Positions 51,101 through 57,100 of a stretch of DNA of 64,000 bases are shown one piece after another (position 1 is the first letter of the stretch; every line of letters starts with the position of its first letter). The position numbers and the translations under genes were made by a program. The DNA is from Mesocentrotus franciscanus (Eukaryota > Echinodermata > Echinoidea > Camarodonta > Strongylocentrotidae): assembly GCA_037976565.1 (NCBI GenBank), contig CP137671.1, positions 26,111,813 through 26,175,812 on the forward strand, in the 5' to 3' direction. Below the pieces are notes generated by a model, which worked only from the letters and a program-made list of their open reading frames with translations, was not told the origin of the DNA and ran no database searches.

Positions 51101-54100
51101 CACTTCTCTTTAAGTTAAAACATGGTACATAAACTTGGTTTCATTGTTCCATGTTGGGGGCGGGCACAAGCATGATTTATAGTAAAAGCGATGTTACTTC
51201 TATTTTGGCGAGCGAGCGTAGCGAGCGAGCAAAACAAATTGAATGATGATTGGTACATAATTTTCAGGTTTTTTGTTGCAGGTCGGGGCTTACACAATCA
51301 TGTTTAAGGTGATGTTAATTCCATTTTGGCGAGGGAGCGTAGCTAACGAGCAAACCAAATTTTCTTTGAATAACGTTTGGTACATAATTATTAACTGGTA
51401 ATTTGTTGTAGGTTTGGGCGAGCATGTTTGTTAGCGATGTTAATTGTAAAGACAGCGTAGCAAGAAAGGGTTTAATAAAAAATAATAATAATCAGTTTTC
51501 TTTTAATTTTGATTAGTACATGAACTTGGTTTATTGTTGCAGGTCAGGGCGGGCAAAATCATAAAGGCGATGTTAATTCCATTATGGCGAGCAAGCTCGA
51601 ACCAAGCTGGAAAATACACTATTCTTTCAATAATATTTTGTACGTAAAATTCAGATTTTTTGTTGCAGGTTGGAGTGGACACGATCATGTTTTAAGATGA
51701 TGTTAATTCCATTCGGTTAGCGAGCGTAAAAAATAATTGTCTTATGATGATTGGAACATAGATTAACATCTACCCTAGCAGGTCGGGGCCTTATTATTAG
51801 GCAATGTTAATTCAATTTTGGGTAGAAAAAAGCGAAAAAAACATTTTTTTTTACTGATTTGCTGCAAGTTGGGGCAAGGACAATCGCGCTTAAGGCGATG
51901 TTAACTACATATTTGGGAGTGAGCGTATAGCGAGCGAGCAAAAATACTCGTTTCTTTCAATGATAATTGGTATATAAACATAGATCTTCATGTTGCAGGT
52001 CGGGGTGACACAAATCAACTCATATATCAATCACTAAAATCAATCAATTCATCAATTTTGGCGAGCGAGGAAACAATATCTCTTTAAATAACGTTTGGTA
52101 CTTATTTACCAGGATTAATTTTGCAGGCAAGGGGGCGCACATATTTTGTTAGAAATATCAATTCCATTTTGACGAGCGAGCATAGCGAGCAAGCAAAAAA
52201 ATCAATTCTCTTTTAACAGAAATTAATAAACGCGATATCAATTCCTTTTTGGCGAGAGGGCGAAAAAACACTTCCATTTTTAATGATATTGTTGCAGGTC
52301 AAGGGTGGGCACAATTGTTTTCAAAGCAATGTCTATTCCATTTATTCGCGAGCGAGCGTAGCGAGCGAGAAAAAATGAATTAGTCTCTTTTAGTAACATT
52401 TGGTACATAAATTGGGTGTTATTGTTGCCATGGTTGCAGGTCGGAGCCCGTCGGGGCAGGCACAATTGTATTCTAGGCAATGCTAATACTTTTTTTTTCA
52501 GGGGGACGAGCAAGTGAAAACAATTAATACAAAATAGGCTGGCAAGCAGCTTGCGCCAGCGAAGGGTTTCGAATTTGTTATATCACTTATATTTTCTTCA
52601 TTTGTCTTTTTCAGGGCCGTATGCGGAATATTTTTCTGGTGGGGGAGGGGGAAAGATGCGTAAAAAGTTTTCGAAGAAACTCAAAAGCGAAAGGAGTGAA
52701 GGGAGTTTGAGCGACCGAACTGGTCATGAGGGTACTTTTGCATTTTAAAAGTAGAATTGGAGGATTTGGTATGGGCCTACACTACTTGTGAGCTTTGTTA
52801 AACATTTTCAGGAAAAAAACTGTCCGTTTTCAAAATATCGGGGGTCAACTGCCCCCGGGCGTACGGCCATGGTCTTTTTTTTATAATTTCCCCATTTTGT
52901 CTTTCCTTTTCTTTTCCCTTTTTCTTCCTTTTCTCTTCTTCTTCCTTTTTCTTCTTCTTCCTTTTTTCTTTCCTTTTCCTTTTTTTCCTTTTTTCTCTTT
53001 CTTTCCTTTATTTTCTTTTTTTCTTTCCCCTTTTTCCCCCCTTTTTCTTTTTTTCTCCCTGGAGCCCGTCAGCAACTGGAGCAACTGGAGCAATTAATAG
53101 ATCTTTTAGAGATCCTGCAATTTTATATCCATTAGATAATTAACACCAAGGGAAGTTTTGGTTGTAGGAATAAAAACCTTATAATTTAATAAAGATAAGT
53201 TGATGTAGAATCTGCCGGTCAATCTTCATGGCATCGTGGTTAAACCACAGGCCAGTATTATAGCTGGAACCGGAGACAATTTCTTAAAATTGTGCAATCG
53301 ACGCCAGGTATAGTTCGAAGTTATTATTGGTCTTCCATTCGTTTGTTGATTTACATCCCTACTCCCGCTACTCCATAATTTTTTTCCCGTCTCTATTTCT
53401 AACCGAGCCAATTACCCTTAAATTTCTCGTTATGAAAACTTTACATACCCTATTGAGTGTTCAAATCTGGTATGGACGGCGCTTGGGAACACATAACAGG
53501 TACAGCCAAGCTGCTTGATGAATCGTAGTCTCTGAAACTCTGGTGTATCGATGACTATCTGGCAATGCTTCGAAATCTGAACACTGCTATGAATGGGGTC
53601 ATTGAAAACCTGTAATGAGAAAGAGAAAGAAACTGTATTCCGTTACCTTCAATCGGGGAATTTTCTGAACCTAGTTTCCATTTAGCGTACTGGTGGTTGA
53701 TTTTTACATGACAGCATGTGAAGGCCGGGCGTTGGCTTTACCGATCTAAAGGGGGCCGTAGGGCCTACAAACATGCAAAGTACGCCGACGTACCGTTGGG
53801 CACCTTGTTTTAATGTCTCAATCTCTGTTGCAAAAGCATCTCTACCATCGAATGAATTATTCAATATACATACCCACCCCCCCCCCCTCCTCCCTTAGCC
53901 ATCTTCCCAAGTTCCCCAGGCCAGTCGACCGGAGATTGACAACTCTCCATGCCTTCTGATCATGGAATTTCATGTTTTTCCTTCTTTTTTTGTGATTGAG
54001 ATAATCTACTCCCCTGAAAACAAGATATAGAATGCAGAATGATATTCTACTTCACATTTTATGAAGTCGGATATTGAACACAAATGAATACGGAGAAAAT

Positions 54101-57100
54101 GAAAGAATTGTGAAATTCCATGATCAGAAGGCATGGAGAGTTGTCGGCAAATGACGCCATCAAATTAAATACCGCCCTCTGGTGACAAGCTATTTCTTTA
54201 GGTTTAACTTCCTTATACCTTGCCTGATTTTGTTCAATTTTTCACTAATCTTATTCAAATCGTTTAAACGCTACAATAAAGGTAACTTAGGATGAAGGTT
54301 TTGGTTCCCTTTAAAGTACGAGTAGGCCGATACAATAACAATAGTTCACTTAAATATGAAGGGGCAATGTCATGAAAGCATTTGTATGCAAAAACTAATA
54401 GTTTAAGCAAAATACGGGAGTGGACAGGAAGCCAATGTAGATTTCGTAGCACAGAAATGAATGATTCATATTTTCGAGTTCGGGTCACTAATCTCGCCGC
54501 TGAATTTTGAATAGTCTGCAATTTTCTGATTTGTCGCTGAGGAAGACCGAAAAGAAGACTGTTACAAAAATCAATGTGGCATAAAACAAATGCATGGACT
54601 AATTTTTCAGTGGTGGGCCTATCCAAAAAATCACGGATTTTTTCCAATCCTAAACAAAGCATAAAAAGCAGCGCAACACTTTTTAGATATAAAATTCTCA
54701 AATGTCAATAGACAATCAAAAATCACTCCTAGGTTTTTACAAGATCTGTTTGCATGTAACTAGGTCTATAGACTGAATTGATTGTGTTTCTCGAAAACGT
54801 GAAGAAATGTGAAGGAACTCTGTTTTACTACTGTTTAGCTTCAGGCTATTCAGCTGAGACCACTCCTTGATAGCGTGTATACAGTTTAAGATTACAGTAG
54901 TTGGATCAAAATTATCAGACTTTTTAAAAGAAACATAAAGTTGCGCATCATCCGCATATAACATCTTTCGTATATGATACCTATCTATTATGGACTCCAG
55001 TGGAGAAATATAAAGCGTAAACAAAATGGGACCTAACACAGATCCTTGCGGAACACCTTGAGTTAAAGGGTGGGTTGATAATCGTTCATTTCCAATAATA
55101 ACACAATGGCTTCGGCCCAACAGATACGATTGAAAGAATTTCCTTTTAATCTGGGTAGGATATTGGCACACTTAAATTTATTGGGGACGCACCCAGTTAC
55201 AAACGAATCATTAACAATGGTTGTCATGATTGGAACCAATTCATCTAAGAATTTTTAAAGAAAACGAGTCGGATGTAGGCCACCACCTCCCCTCCTACGC
55301 ACACACACACACACACAAATAATTTTGACGATGGAGAAATAAGAAAATAGGCTTACTTTTGTTAACATTATTGTTGTTATCGGTTAATGATTAGGGCCTA
55401 TTCTTATCATTAGGTGATACGTACGGTACGTTTACGTATCACTTTTTGATTTCGTCAAGATTTTTCTTTATTATAATTTATTAATTCTTCCTCGAATTTA
55501 TTCGCAGGATATCTCAAGAATGGATAAAGCCATTGTCATGGAACCTGCCAACAGATGGTAGATCCTAGTCCAACATAGAACTGCGTGTCTTTTCAGCGAC
55601 TCAAGGTCATCGGGACGTCATCCGGGCGCCATTTTGTGAAAATCAACTCACGATCATATCTTCATAACGGAAAATCATTGCTCATTCATATTTATCATGA
55701 TCAAGGTCAATATCCGTCCGGTCAATTTCAGGTCAGTAAATGCGAGCGTACAGGTACGTCCGCGCGTCAGTGCGCGCGCAAAATTTCAAAATGCTCCAAT
55801 TCATCTCAAATTCATTTTACATACGTTTCAGGCTATTTTGAGCATTTTTTTTTTTTTAATCGCGCACACGTGCATGCATGCGGATTTTTGTTCGTCATGG
55901 CCGTTTGCAACAATAAAATCGCCATTCTTTTTTCTTTTATGATATTTCCCATATTTTTCCGAACAATTTGATACCATGTTTATATATTTTTGATAATCAA
56001 TAACGGAATGAACGTCCGTTCAATATAAATTTCCGTGTGTGCGAACTCTTGTAATACATAGCCTATATGGGCAAAACAGGCCTACAAAAAATCCATTATA
56101 ACTCTTCTGGATGCTGGGGGGGGGGGGCCTTTTTAATATTTGGATAGAGTATGAGTCGGAGATATGAATTCATGTGTCATTTGGCCATTAAGTACATTGT
56201 GACGTCATCACTTGGGCTTGGAACTCAAAATACGAATTTGCATATTATGACGTCATTATATTTATGGGAAATTAAGTGTATCTCTGTCAATATTGATTGT
56301 TTTCCTCCCAATTTTTGAGTGTTTTAGCTGAAACAATTTTGTACACAATAAGTGCCATTTATTTTTCATTTTAGCAATGGCATCATGGCCCATTCTTTCG
56401 ATTAAAGGAGGCATGTAAATTTTCCCAATTTTGCATGTATTGTCTATGGGAGGTGAATTTTTCTGATATCTTCATTTTACATTCCAGTCTTGTTTGAGTA
56501 ATTTCCCGATTTTGGGGGTTCTATTTTCTGCCAGCTTCGGGTATGTTGTAGCTGAGAAAATTCTCTACATGCAAAGTGACAACTGCCTGATGTGATTTGA
56601 TAATCCCATTTTCCGTTTAAGTGTAATGTCTATGTGGAGTGTTTTCGTATATTGGTCAAAGCACTTGCCTCCAATTTCGGCGACACAGGTTCGATTCTCG
56701 GTAGGTCAATTGTTGTATTTCTTTTAACCCTAATAAGGCCGGGGGCATTATGCGCCCCCTCCGCGATTTTTTTTTTTTTTTATTGTTCGGGAATGCATAC
56801 GGATGACGCTCCGCCGCTTCATGACTTTTTTCTTTCGAGTCTCGTGCATCTTTTAAAAGAATTTTTTTTTTAATCGGACCTACCGTTACAAAGCCACGTG
56901 ACCTTTTGTCTTTACATGTCGGCCCGAAAATCGCTCATTTTCGTGATTTGTGTACAAAACATATGGAAATATCATTTTTCCTAAAAAGAGATAAAACATT
57001 GGTTATCTGGTCTTGTTTAAAGTTCAGGTGTTTGTTTGGGGGTCGAAATAATTGAATTACAGTTAGAAATGAAATAAAACAACAAAAACAATGAAATACA

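Noticed and set aside
50482..52513. Series of minus frames with recurring CNN..MYQ words
   Set aside because: Translations of tandem-array units (GTTGCAGG..TTGGTACATAA); frames shift between units, so not a repeat protein.
52795..53097. Phe/Leu-rich plus-strand and Lys/Arg-rich minus-strand frames
   Set aside because: Translations of the polypyrimidine tract.
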